Part shown: positions 6,287 through 12,896 of the stretch, piece after piece
Layout: each line of letters starts with the position of its first letter
How positions within the stretch are numbered: the first letter of the stretch is position 1
Source of the DNA: Chloroflexota bacterium
GTDB lineage: Bacteria > Chloroflexota > UBA6077
Direction: 5' to 3'
DNA: 15,821 nucleotides
NCBI GenBank assembly: GCA_021845945.1
Contig: JAJZRD010000063.1
Span: 1-15,821, forward strand
Position numbers and translations under genes: made by a program
Notes under the pieces: generated by a model
What the model was told of the DNA's origin: nothing
The model's input: only the letters and a program-made list of their open reading frames with translations
The model's database searches: none

Positions 6287-7453
6287 ATGAGGCCTATCTA
6301 CCTGGACTACAACGCCACGACCCTGCTGGATCCGGCGGTGGTAGACGCCATGCGCCCCTACCTGGCCCCGGGCCTGGAGGGGCGCTTCGGCAACCCCTCC
6401 AGCTCCCACGCATACGGTCAGGAGGCCCATGCGGCTGTGGAGGAGGCCCGCGCTCAGGTGGCCTCGCTGTTGGGCTGCATCCCTCAGGAGGTGGTCTTCA
6501 CAGGAGGGGGGAGCGAGGCCGACAACCTGGCCCTGGTGGGCATCGCCGAGGCGCATCGGGATAGGGGGAACCACATCATCACCAGCCGGATCGAGCACCC
6601 GGCGGTGCTGAACTGCTGCCGCTACCTGCAAGGGCGGGGATACGCCGTGACCTACCTGGCGGTGGACCGAGATGGTAGGGTGAACCCCGAGGATGTGGAG
6701 CGGGCGATCACGGATCAAACGGTCCTCATCTCCATCATGCACGCCAACAACGAGACGGGGACCATCGAGCCCATCGCCGAGATCGCCGCTATGGCCAGGC
6801 GCCGCGGGGTCTTCGTCCACACGGACGCTGCCCAGTCGGTGGGGAAGGTGGGAACCCGGGTCGACGAGCTGGGGGTGGACCTGCTCACCGTGGCCGGGCA
6901 CAAGCTGTACGCCCCCAAGGGGGTGGGGGCACTCTACGTCCGGAGCGGGGTCGTGCTGGAGCCGCTGATCCACGGGGCGGGCCACGAGGGTGGCCGGCGG
7001 GCGGGCACGGAGAACGTCCCCTACATCGTGGGGCTGGGCAAAGCCTGCCGGATGGCCGAACGGACCATGGACGAGTATGTCCCCAGGATGCGCTCCCACC
7101 GGGACCGCCTCCACGAGCTTCTGGCCCAAATGGTTTCCGGCCTGGCGATGAACGGACACCCGACCGAGCGCCTTCCCAACACCCTGAACCTCAGCTTCCC
7201 AAGGGTGGACGGGGAGGAGCTACTGGCAGCGACCCCGCGGATAGCGGCCTCCACGGGCTCGGCCTGCCACGCGGGCCGGACCGAACCGTCTGGGGTGCTG
7301 ACGGCCATGGGTTTGCCCCGGGATAGAGCGCTGGGAGCCGTGCGGCTCAGCCTGGGGAAGTTCACCACCGCCGAGGAGGTGGAGCAGGCGGCGGAGGCAC
7401 TGGCGAACTCCTGGGGGAAGCTCTCCGCCGGGGAGGCGGAAGGAGAGCGGTAG
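6287..7453 (+). CDS. NifS/IscS-like cysteine desulfurase (possible selenocysteine lyase activity)
   Basis: The 388-residue PLP enzyme starts at ATG 6287, eight bases after GGAGG; an earlier GTG at 6272 sits before that site and is less likely. Class V aminotransferase features are MRPIYLDYNATT, GGGSEADNLAL, EHPAVL (H104), TDAAQSVGK, the PLP lysine K206 in AGHKLYAPKG, and the active-site cysteine C327 in STGSACHAGRTEPS. This is a group I (NifS/IscS-type) loop, not the CsdB/SufS form. It should release sulfur from cysteine as a persulfide. Group I desulfurases can also act on selenocysteine in vitro, so supply of selenium to SelD is plausible by context. The ferredoxin gene starts 3 bases after its stop. 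Confidence 0.9.
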   Translation: MRPIYLDYNATTLLDPAVVDAMRPYLAPGLEGRFGNPSSSHAYGQEAHAAVEEARAQVASLLGCIPQEVVFTGGGSEADNLALVGIAEAHRDRGNHIITSRIEHPAVLNCCRYLQGRGYAVTYLAVDRDGRVNPEDVERAITDQTVLISIMHANNETGTIEPIAEIAAMARRRGVFVHTDAAQSVGKVGTRVDELGVDLLTVAGHKLYAPKGVGALYVRSGVVLEPLIHGAGHEGGRRAGTENVPYIVGLGKACRMAERTMDEYVPRMRSHRDRLHELLAQMVSGLAMNGHPTERLPNTLNLSFPRVDGEELLAATPRIAASTGSACHAGRTEPSGVLTAMGLPRDRALGAVRLSLGKFTTAEEVEQAAEALANSWGKLSAGEAEGER

Positions 7454-7456
7454 GAG

Positions 7457-7660
7457 ATGCCCAAGGTGCTGCTCGACCCCAGCCGCTGCCGGCCCGACCA
7501 GTGTCCGGGAGGGGTGTGCGCCATGCGGCATCTCTGCCCGGTGCGGGCTATCTACCAGGAGGAGCCGTTCGAAATGCCCGCGTTCGATTGGGGGCGGTGC
7601 CACGCCTGCTCCAAGTGCGTGGCGGCCTGTCCTCTGAAGGCCATTTTGCTGGTGAACTGA
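7457..7660 (+). CDS. Small ferredoxin with two 4Fe-4S cluster motifs
   Basis: This 67-residue protein has eight cysteines suited to two clusters: C11, C16, C21 and C27 (the last followed by P) with unusual spacing, and a classic C48-x2-C51-x2-C54-x3-C58-P motif. It is a cytoplasmic electron carrier. It starts three bases after the desulfurase stop with GGTAGGAG just upstream, so the two are translationally coupled. It could donate electrons for reduction of polysulfide or oxidised selenium, or to the downstream flavoprotein; that is inference. Confidence 0.85.
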   Translation: MPKVLLDPSRCRPDQCPGGVCAMRHLCPVRAIYQEEPFEMPAFDWGRCHACSKCVAACPLKAILLVN

Positions 7661-7696
7661 GCGGATGGCCTGTCAATATGAGCTTTGAGGGTGAAG

Positions 7697-8368
7697 GTGC
7701 ATCACGGCGCAGCTTCTTTCGCGGCTTACCGCGCCGAATCGTACGACGACTGGTATGCCACGCCGAAAGGCAGTCGGATAGCCAGGGCAGAGGAGGCCCT
7801 ATTGGGTCAACTGTTGGCCTCTCTCCAGGGGGTTCATTCGGCCCTGGACATCGGCTGCGGCACGGGACACTTCACCCGCTGGCTGGCCTCTCAGGGGCTT
7901 GAGGCGACGGGGCTGGACCCTCCCGCCGCCATGCTCGCGGTGGCTCGGGAGCGAAGCCCCGGGATCCACTACCTCCAGGGAACGGCGGAGGCCCTGCCCT
8001 TCTCTGATGGAGCCTTCGACCTGGCTGCCCTCATTACAAGCCTGGAGTTCGTGGCGGACCAGGAGCTAGCCCTTCTGGAGGCTGCTCGGGTGGCCCACCG
8101 GGGGCTGCTGCTGGGGGTGCTGAACCTGGCGAGCCCGCTGGGGATCTACCGGAAGGCTCTCTCCCGATTCCGACCCTCCCGCTATCGCCACGCCCGGTTC
8201 TTCACCCCCTGGGGCCTTGAAAGGTGGGCCCGCCGATTGCTGGTAGACTGGGTGGAGCGTGTGACGGTTCGCACCACGGTCTGGCCGCGGATCATGCCCC
8301 TCGGGGCGTCTCGGCTGCCCTTCGGCGCCTTCATCGGGGCGGTCGTGGTCTTCAAGGACGAGAGTTAG
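7697..8368 (+). CDS. Class I SAM-dependent methyltransferase
   Basis: About 223 residues from GTG 7697, which has GAGG six bases upstream; a TTG at 7685 would add four residues. Motif I is ALDIGCGTGHFTRWL, followed by an acidic residue in GLDPPAAML and a motif II-like ALPFSDGAFDLAALI, the pattern of Methyltransf_11 (UbiE-like) enzymes. The C-terminal half resembles members acting on small molecules. The substrate is unknown. In a selenium/sulfur cluster, methylation of selenide or a thiol is an attractive but unproven idea. Confidence 0.8.
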   Translation: MHHGAASFAAYRAESYDDWYATPKGSRIARAEEALLGQLLASLQGVHSALDIGCGTGHFTRWLASQGLEATGLDPPAAMLAVARERSPGIHYLQGTAEALPFSDGAFDLAALITSLEFVADQELALLEAARVAHRGLLLGVLNLASPLGIYRKALSRFRPSRYRHARFFTPWGLERWARRLLVDWVERVTVRTTVWPRIMPLGASRLPFGAFIGAVVVFKDES

Positions 8369-8379
8369 GGAGTCTGTCG

Positions 8380-8595
8380 ATGGAAGGAAGCGAGACAGAA
8401 CTGGCACGGCTGGAGGCGGAGCTGGAGGAGCTGCTGGAGGAGAAGCGGATGAACATGGCGCGGCCGATGCGCGGGATGGTGCGCGATGCCCTGCGCCGGC
8501 AGTTCGAGCGGGCAGAGGAGCGTCTCCGGGTGCAGATCTCCGCCCTCCAGGCCGCGGGTCCTGAGGCGGTCCCTGCCGAAGGAGTGGAGGGATAA
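8380..8595 (+). CDS. Small Glu/Arg-rich helical protein of unknown function
   Basis: This 71-residue frame starts 11 bases after the methyltransferase stop. The first half is a Leu/Glu helix (residues about 6-24), followed by a basic, amphipathic helix to about residue 58. It has no cysteine, signal or membrane segment. Strand, spacing and codon use fit the operon, so it is probably real, but I do not recognise a family. A second in-frame reading frame follows its TAA stop. Confidence 0.6.
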   Translation: MEGSETELARLEAELEELLEEKRMNMARPMRGMVRDALRRQFERAEERLRVQISALQAAGPEAVPAEGVEG

Positions 8596-8601
8596 CCCAC
8601 C

Positions 8602-8763
8602 ATCGGCGCCAAACTGGAGGCCATCACCCTGCACAAGAGCCAGGTGCGAGACGCGAAGGATCTGGCCGACTGGATGACCCGGTGCAATCGGGAGTATGGG
8701 TCCCAGGCCGGGTGCGTCTACGCAGAAGCCTTCAAGGCGCTGAAGCCCTTCTGTCAGCTTTGA
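8602..8763 (+). CDS. Cysteine-containing short reading frame without a standard start; possible C-terminal selenocysteine
   Basis: Directly after the previous TAA and in the same frame, 53 well-composed codons run to TGA 8761-8763. No ATG, GTG or TTG occurs near the beginning. The best candidate is ATC 8602 with GAGG eleven bases upstream; CTG 8614 and GTG 8644 are alternatives. The translated stretch looks like a genuine protein (AITLHKSQVRDAKDLADW, then RCNREYGSQAGCVYAEAF and KPFCQL). The terminal TGA is followed by TGC and TAG, and a perfect hairpin begins ten bases after the TGA, so a C-terminal Cys-x-x-Sec-Cys is conceivable. Alternatives are a start-codon sequence error or a decayed gene. 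Confidence 0.4.
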   Translation: MGAKLEAITLHKSQVRDAKDLADWMTRCNREYGSQAGCVYAEAFKALKPFCQL

Positions 8764-8773
8764 TGCTAGTAGC

Positions 8774-8790
8774 GGGCCCCGTCGGGGCCC
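8774..8790 (+). repeat. Perfect 7-bp hairpin with GTC loop before the SQR-like gene
   Basis: GGGCCCC (8774-8780), loop GTC and GGGGCCC (8784-8790) form a compact, very stable hairpin. It starts ten bases after the TGA at 8761-8763 and ends 20 bases before the next ATG. There is no T-run, so it is not a typical terminator. A G-U-containing apical loop at this distance from a UGA fits bacterial SECIS rules. Confidence 0.6.
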
Positions 8791-8810
8791 AGGACGGAAA
8801 AGAGGTAGAC

Positions 8811-10028
8811 ATGGCCAGGAATACTGTTGTGATACTCGGCGGCGGGGTGGGCGGTCTCGTGGCCGCCAACGAGCTTCGGACTCGGTTGGGCGACCGTCAT
8901 CGGATCGTCCTGGTGGAGAAGAACAGGGACTTTGTATTTGCCCCCTCCCTCCTCTGGCTGATGGTGGGCTGGCGACAGCCGAGGCAAATCACCAAGGAGC
9001 TCTCACGGCTGGTTCACCCAGGGGTGGAGCTGGTGCAGGCGGAGGTCCGGGAGGTCGATGCCGCCGGTGGGAAGGTGGTCACCAGCACCGGCACCCTGGA
9101 GTACGACGCCCTGGTGGTAGCCCTGGGGGCGGCTCTCGCCCCAGAGGCGATGCCGGGCTACTCGGAGGCCGCCCACAACTTCTTCGACCTGGATGGGGCT
9201 ACCGGGCTGGTCCGAGCCCTCAAGGACTTCCGGGGCGGTCGTCTCCTCGTGGCAGTCTCGGCACTGCCCTACAAGTGCCCGGCGGCCCCTTATGAAGCGG
9301 CCTTCCTGCTGGAGGATGCCTTTCGCCGGCGCGGCTTGCGCGACCGGACCCAGATCGAAATCTTCACCCCGGAGCCCCAGCCCATGCCCGTGGCGGGTCC
9401 CGTCCTGGGCCAAGCGGTGACCGGTCTGATGGCCCAGCGGGGCATCGTCTACCATCCCAACCGGCCGGTGGCCTCCATCGACCCTGAGCGCCGGGAGCTG
9501 GTCTTCCAGGACGGTGCCCGGGAGGGCTTCGACCTGCTGGCAGCCGTCCCACCCCACAGGGCGCCCCAGGCGGTCAGGGAGTCTGCCCTCGCCAACGAGG
9601 CGGGCTGGGTGCCGGTGGACAAGCACTCCCTCGCCACCCGCTTAGAGAACGTCTATGCCCTGGGCGACGTGACGGCCATCACCCTGTCCAACGGCAGGCC
9701 GCTTCCCAAGGCCGGCGTGTTCGCCCACGCCGAGGCATTGGCTGTTGCGCGAAGCCTCGCGGCGCAGCTCTCGGGCGGGCACCGGGAGGAGTTCGACGGC
9801 GCGGGCTTCTGCTGGATGGAGCTGGGTGGAGGCGAGGCCGCTTTCGCCGCCGGAGACTTCTATGCCGAGCCCAATCCGGTGGTAGACCTCAAGCAACCTG
9901 GTCGCCTGATGCACTGGGGCAAGGTGCTGTTCGAGAGCTACTGGCTGGGCGACGGTCTGACCCGGACCCTTTCCCGCCTCGGGCTCGAACTGGGAGGTCG
10001 ATGGCTGGGGATGAAGGTGGATATGTGA
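8811..10028 (+). CDS. SQR-like FAD-dependent oxidoreductase
   Basis: The 405-residue flavoprotein starts at ATG 8811 behind AAGAGG; a longer frame from 8682 only extends into upstream sequence. Residues 6-15 contain the GGGVGG dinucleotide-binding loop, and LENVYALGDVTAI (about 278-290) is the second FAD motif. C156 in LPYKCPAAPYEA and C334 in GFCWMELG match the two cysteines of the redox-active pair in sulfide:quinone oxidoreductases and flavocytochrome c; the third cysteine of classical SQR (near 124) is missing. It may oxidise sulfide or hydroselenide, or run in reverse on polysulfide or selenium. A C-terminal amphipathic region (about 370-400) could bind membrane. It ends the selenium/sulfur run apart from a small frame after it. 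Confidence 0.85.
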   Translation: MARNTVVILGGGVGGLVAANELRTRLGDRHRIVLVEKNRDFVFAPSLLWLMVGWRQPRQITKELSRLVHPGVELVQAEVREVDAAGGKVVTSTGTLEYDALVVALGAALAPEAMPGYSEAAHNFFDLDGATGLVRALKDFRGGRLLVAVSALPYKCPAAPYEAAFLLEDAFRRRGLRDRTQIEIFTPEPQPMPVAGPVLGQAVTGLMAQRGIVYHPNRPVASIDPERRELVFQDGAREGFDLLAAVPPHRAPQAVRESALANEAGWVPVDKHSLATRLENVYALGDVTAITLSNGRPLPKAGVFAHAEALAVARSLAAQLSGGHREEFDGAGFCWMELGGGEAAFAAGDFYAEPNPVVDLKQPGRLMHWGKVLFESYWLGDGLTRTLSRLGLELGGRWLGMKVDM

Positions 10029-10176
10029 GGAGAAGGCAGCCCGCTTCAAGAAAATCGCCTCGGCCTACTCCTTCCTGATGCGCGGCTCGGGGACCGGGGA
10101 AGGCGACCCGGCAGCCGTGAAGGTGGAGGATAGATACGCGAAGTGGTGGTGGGACCAGTGGGGTGACGCCTACTAA
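10024..10176 (+). other. Short open frame after the SQR-like gene, no standard start
   Basis: A frame overlapping the flavoprotein stop, in a different phase, stays open to TAA 10174-10176 and has protein-like composition, ending in an aromatic stretch KWWWDQWGDAY. It has no ATG, GTG or TTG before ATG 10075, although GGAGAAGG (10029-10036) looks like a ribosome site. It may be a small gene with a miscalled start, a decayed gene or chance. The rest of the gap to 10238 shows nothing else. Confidence 0.3.
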
Positions 10177-10238
10177 AGGCAGGAACCTCGACCGAGTGAC
10201 ACTTCCTCCAGCCGATCTTGTCTTGTGTGCCGAGGGAG

Positions 10239-10278
10239 TGCCGGGAAAGGAGCCCAGCGAGCCGGGCATCTTTCTTTC
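10239..10278 (+). terminator. Weak intrinsic terminator at the end of the selenium/sulfur cluster
   Basis: TGCCGG (10239-10244) pairs with CCGGGCA (10262-10268), with one bulged G, followed by the T-rich tail TCTTTCTTT. The stem is short and the loop large (17 bases). It sits between the end of the SQR-like transcript and a good -10 box, which is where a terminator is expected. Confidence 0.4.
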
Positions 10279-10307
10279 ACAAGTCCTTCACATCTGGCCT
10301 ATATAAT
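10275..10307 (+). promoter_or_regulatory. Probable promoter of the pspA-like gene
   Basis: A perfect TATAAT lies at 10302-10307, 64 bases before the pspA-like ATG. No standard -35 box is at 16-18 bases; TTTCAC at 10275-10280 is 21 bases upstream. The -10 box stands out in otherwise GC-rich sequence, so a separate transcript for the next two genes is likely. Confidence 0.5.
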
Positions 10308-10371
10308 ACGCGGACAGGCTAACTCGCCGGGACAGCCAGGTTGGCCGCCAATAACGATCACCAGGGGGACA

Positions 10372-11106
10372 ATGCTGGGCTTCTTACGCCGATTCTTCGG
10401 CACCGCCAAGCCAGATCCAGATCGCCAGGTTGAAGAGGAAGACCCAGGGGTGACTCTGGCGCGAGGTCTGGCGGGACTTGAGCGCGAACTGGCCGAGGCC
10501 GGCGAGAGCTTGCGGGCGGTCGCCGCGATAAGAGGCGACCTGGAGATGCGCCGCACCCGAACGGACGAGATGGTTGCCCGCCACACCGGACAGGCGGAGC
10601 GCGCCCTGGCCCTGGGGCGGGAGGATCTTGCCCGCCAGCTGCTGGCCGCGCGCTGGGAGGCGGAGCAGAGGCGCGACGAGTTGCAGGAGGGCCTCGCCGA
10701 GGTGAACCGCCAGCAGGAGGCTCTGGAGGCCGCGCGGGAAGCCCTCCGGCATAAGACGGAGCAGTTCCGGGCCCGAAAGGCGGAGATGGACGCGCGCCTG
10801 TCCGCTGCTGAGACGCGGATTCGTCTGCGGGAGGCCATGGCCTCCATCTCGGAGGATGTGGCCGCGGTTGCCCGGGCGCAGGGCCACCTCGAGGAGCAGT
10901 TGGAGGCGACGCGGGCGCGGACGGATGCTCTGGCAGAGCTCGCCCCTCGTGGCGCCGCTATCGGAGGCGAGGAGGATCCGCTGGAGCGAGAGATCGCTCG
11001 CCTGGAACGGGCCCAGCGAGTGGACCGCGAGCTGGACCGCATCAAGCAGGAGGCGACGGCCGAGAAGGACGCCAGCGAAGCGAGGGAAGGGAAAAGGGAA
11101 GGGTAG
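10372..11106 (+). CDS. PspA/IM30-like coiled-coil membrane stress protein
   Basis: The 244-residue protein starts at ATG 10372 with AGGGGG seven bases upstream. A short amphipathic N-terminus (MLGFLRRFFGTAK) precedes almost continuous Glu/Arg/Ala-rich coiled coil (residues about 30-225), with no cysteine and no signal peptide. This length and layout fit PspA/IM30/Vipp1 proteins, which bind stressed inner membrane and polymerise. Sequence identity to the family is not strong by eye. It is followed after a few tens of bases by a second coiled-coil gene, as often seen with PspA partners. Confidence 0.65.
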   Translation: MLGFLRRFFGTAKPDPDRQVEEEDPGVTLARGLAGLERELAEAGESLRAVAAIRGDLEMRRTRTDEMVARHTGQAERALALGREDLARQLLAARWEAEQRRDELQEGLAEVNRQQEALEAAREALRHKTEQFRARKAEMDARLSAAETRIRLREAMASISEDVAAVARAQGHLEEQLEATRARTDALAELAPRGAAIGGEEDPLEREIARLERAQRVDRELDRIKQEATAEKDASEAREGKREG

Positions 11107-11177
11107 AGGGGACAGTGGGCCACCACGACAGGGGCAGGCACCACCGCGGCGGAGGGAAGGAAAGGGGGAGAGCGAAT

Positions 11178-11843
11178 ATGATGTGCCACCACGGAGCCGG
11201 CATGCTGCTGCGTCTGGCCGAAGATGCCGTGGCCGAGAACCGGCGACGGCGCGGTGTAGACATGCCTCCGCCTCGCCCCGAAGGCGAGCGCCTGCGCGAG
11301 GAGCTGCGAATGCTCTACGCTCGGGGCGACCTGGATCGGCAGACCTTCCTGGAGATGCGGGAACTGGCCGAGCGAGGCGAGCTGACCTGGACCGACCTGG
11401 GGGAGGCGCGGCGCCAGGCCGAGGAGGTGCGCGTCATGGAGTCGCCCGAGGCCAGGGAGGCCGGAGTGGCCCTTGCCAGGCTGCGCCGTCAGGAGAAGGC
11501 GCTGGATCGGGCCAGGGTGGACTCGGAGGCTACGGCCAAGCGGCTGGAGGAGCAGTTGGCAGACCTGGAGGCGCAGGCCGGCCGCGATGAGGAGGAGGCC
11601 CGCCGGGTGGTCCTCGCGGACGAGGCGCGCGCTCGGTCCGTCCTCGAACATCGAGTGTCGGTGCTTGAGCAAGCGGAGCGGCTGCGAGAGAGTGTCCGCG
11701 GGCTGCACCAGGACACCCAGCGGATGGACGACCTGCAGCGGCAACTCAAGATCCAGGAGCAGGAATTGGAGGCAGGACTGACGAGAGCACGGCTGGGCAC
11801 CCTGGAGCGAGAGATCCGCGGAGACGGCGGGCGGCAGGGGTAA
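11178..11843 (+). CDS. Coiled-coil protein with SHOCT-like segment, PspA-associated
   Basis: From ATG 11178, with AGGGGGAG eight bases upstream, the protein has 221 residues. A GTG at 11115 with GAGGGG close upstream would add 21 residues rich in His, Gly and Arg. After a short N-terminus with Cys-His-His, residues about 36-65 (LRMLYARGDLDRQTFLEM) resemble a SHOCT helix-hairpin, and the remainder is long coiled coil. No membrane segment is seen. It probably works with the PspA-like protein. A second SHOCT-like stretch lies out of frame just after the stop. Confidence 0.6.
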   Translation: MMCHHGAGMLLRLAEDAVAENRRRRGVDMPPPRPEGERLREELRMLYARGDLDRQTFLEMRELAERGELTWTDLGEARRQAEEVRVMESPEAREAGVALARLRRQEKALDRARVDSEATAKRLEEQLADLEAQAGRDEEEARRVVLADEARARSVLEHRVSVLEQAERLRESVRGLHQDTQRMDDLQRQLKIQEQELEAGLTRARLGTLEREIRGDGGRQG

Positions 11844-11907
11844 GGATACTGCTGAGATCACCGGAGACGAGTACGAGCGGATACGGGGCGACCTCGAAAG
11901 GAGGTAG
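11839..11907 (+). other. Out-of-frame SHOCT-like tail after the coiled-coil gene
   Basis: In the +1 frame from the GGGG run before TAA 11841-11843, translation continues through ITGDEYERIRGDLERR to TAG 11905-11907. This strongly resembles the end of a SHOCT domain. Removing one G from the run would append it to the upstream protein. It is therefore either a lost C-terminus, a homopolymer error or a recoding site. Confidence 0.4.
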
Positions 11908-11934
11908 GGGGAGGGTCCATCCCCTCGCCAGATG
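11898..11934 (+). promoter_or_regulatory. Ribosome binding site separated from its start by a small hairpin
   Basis: AAGGAGGT (11898-11905) is a perfect anti-16S match but lies 26 bases from ATG 11932. GGGGA (11908-11912) can pair with TCCCC (11920-11924); folding this hairpin leaves an effective spacing of about nine bases. It favours ATG 11932 over 11941 as the start. Confidence 0.35.
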
Positions 11935-12891
11935 GGCTACATGAGGGTCCGCATCGCGCTCCTATGCATCGCGGCCGCCCTGGCGGTTGTGGCCGTGGGC
12001 TGTGCTCGCCCCGAGGGCACAAGGGTGGACCTGAGCAGGCGGGCGGATCTGCCCGGTGTGCGGCCCTCCAGGGAAGCCGATGTCTCTTCCGCCTCCTCGC
12101 CGTTACGGGTCGCGGTGACCGGGCTCTTGACCCCTGTGGAGACACTGAGCGGCTACACGGGATTCCTGACCTACCTAGAGGAGGGGCTGGGGCGGCCCGT
12201 GAAGCTGGTGCAACGGGGAACCTACGCCGAGCTCAACGCCCTGATGCAGGTCCGTCAGGTCGATCTGGCGCTGGTCTGCCCGTTGCCCTACATCCAGGGG
12301 CACCGCGCGTTCGGCATGGAGCTGCTGGCCGCGCCGGTGCATCGCGGCCGTCCCGCCCACTACTCCTACCTCGCGGTGCCTGCCGACAGCGCCGTCACCA
12401 CCCTGGAGGAGCTCCGGGGGAAGACCTTCGCCTTCTCCGACCCCAACTCCCATTCCGGCTGGCTGGCACCCGCCTACCAACTGGCTCTCCAAGGGCAGAC
12501 TCCGGACAGCTTCTTCGGCAGGTACGTCTTCACCTACCACCACAGCGAGAGCGTGCGGGCGGTGGCCGATCATCTGGTGGACGGCGCGGCGGTGGACAGC
12601 CTGGTCCACGACTACCTGGTCAGCACGGACCCCACGCTCGTCGACAAGACAAAGGTGATTGCCCGTTGGGGGCCGTATCCCAGCCCCCCGTTTGTCGTGC
12701 ACCCCGACCTAGACGCCGGCCTGAAAGAGCGCCTGCGCCAGCTCCTGATCGGCATGAACGAGGATCCGCGCGGTCGGGAGCTGCTCGGGAAGCTGCAACT
12801 GGATGGCTTCGCGGCGATTCAGGACGGCGCGTACGACCAGGTCCGCGAGATGGATGCTAGGGTGAGCGCTGCGGGCATCGTCAGGAGATAG
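11932..12891 (+). CDS. PhnD-type periplasmic oxyanion-binding lipoprotein
   Basis: The 319-residue protein has a signal peptide (residues about 4-23) ending in AVGC, a lipobox-like site with C24 as the likely lipid anchor. The mature part (LRVAVTGLLTPVETLSGYTGF, then QVDLALVCPLPYIQG, FAFSDPNSHSGWLAP and a C-terminal helical region) matches PhnD/phosphonate-type substrate-binding proteins (PF12974). It binds a small anion in the periplasm or outside the cell. No permease or ATPase gene is adjacent. Instead a histidine kinase starts five bases after it, an arrangement like the AioX-AioS-AioR sensory system, so a sensing rather than transport role is likely. The ligand cannot be told from sequence. 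Confidence 0.8.
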   Translation: MGYMRVRIALLCIAAALAVVAVGCARPEGTRVDLSRRADLPGVRPSREADVSSASSPLRVAVTGLLTPVETLSGYTGFLTYLEEGLGRPVKLVQRGTYAELNALMQVRQVDLALVCPLPYIQGHRAFGMELLAAPVHRGRPAHYSYLAVPADSAVTTLEELRGKTFAFSDPNSHSGWLAPAYQLALQGQTPDSFFGRYVFTYHHSESVRAVADHLVDGAAVDSLVHDYLVSTDPTLVDKTKVIARWGPYPSPPFVVHPDLDAGLKERLRQLLIGMNEDPRGRELLGKLQLDGFAAIQDGAYDQVREMDARVSAAGIVRR

Positions 12892-12896
12892 GAGCG

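Noticed and set aside
6155..7159. A 334-codon minus-strand open frame opposite the cysteine desulfurase
   Set aside because: The plus-strand frame is an unmistakable NifS-like enzyme with all catalytic residues; the reverse frame has no recognisable domain.
8682..8810. Longer N-terminus for the SQR-like protein, starting at 8682
   Set aside because: The extra 43 residues overlap the preceding short frame and precede the GGGVGG motif of a standard FAD fold; ATG 8811 has a ribosome site and gives the usual length.
10299..11861. A 520-codon minus-strand open frame opposite the two coiled-coil genes
   Set aside because: It mirrors GC-rich, Glu/Arg-rich coding sequence on the plus strand and yields a low-complexity Arg/Ser-rich translation with no family features; the plus-strand genes have proper ribosome sites and a promoter.
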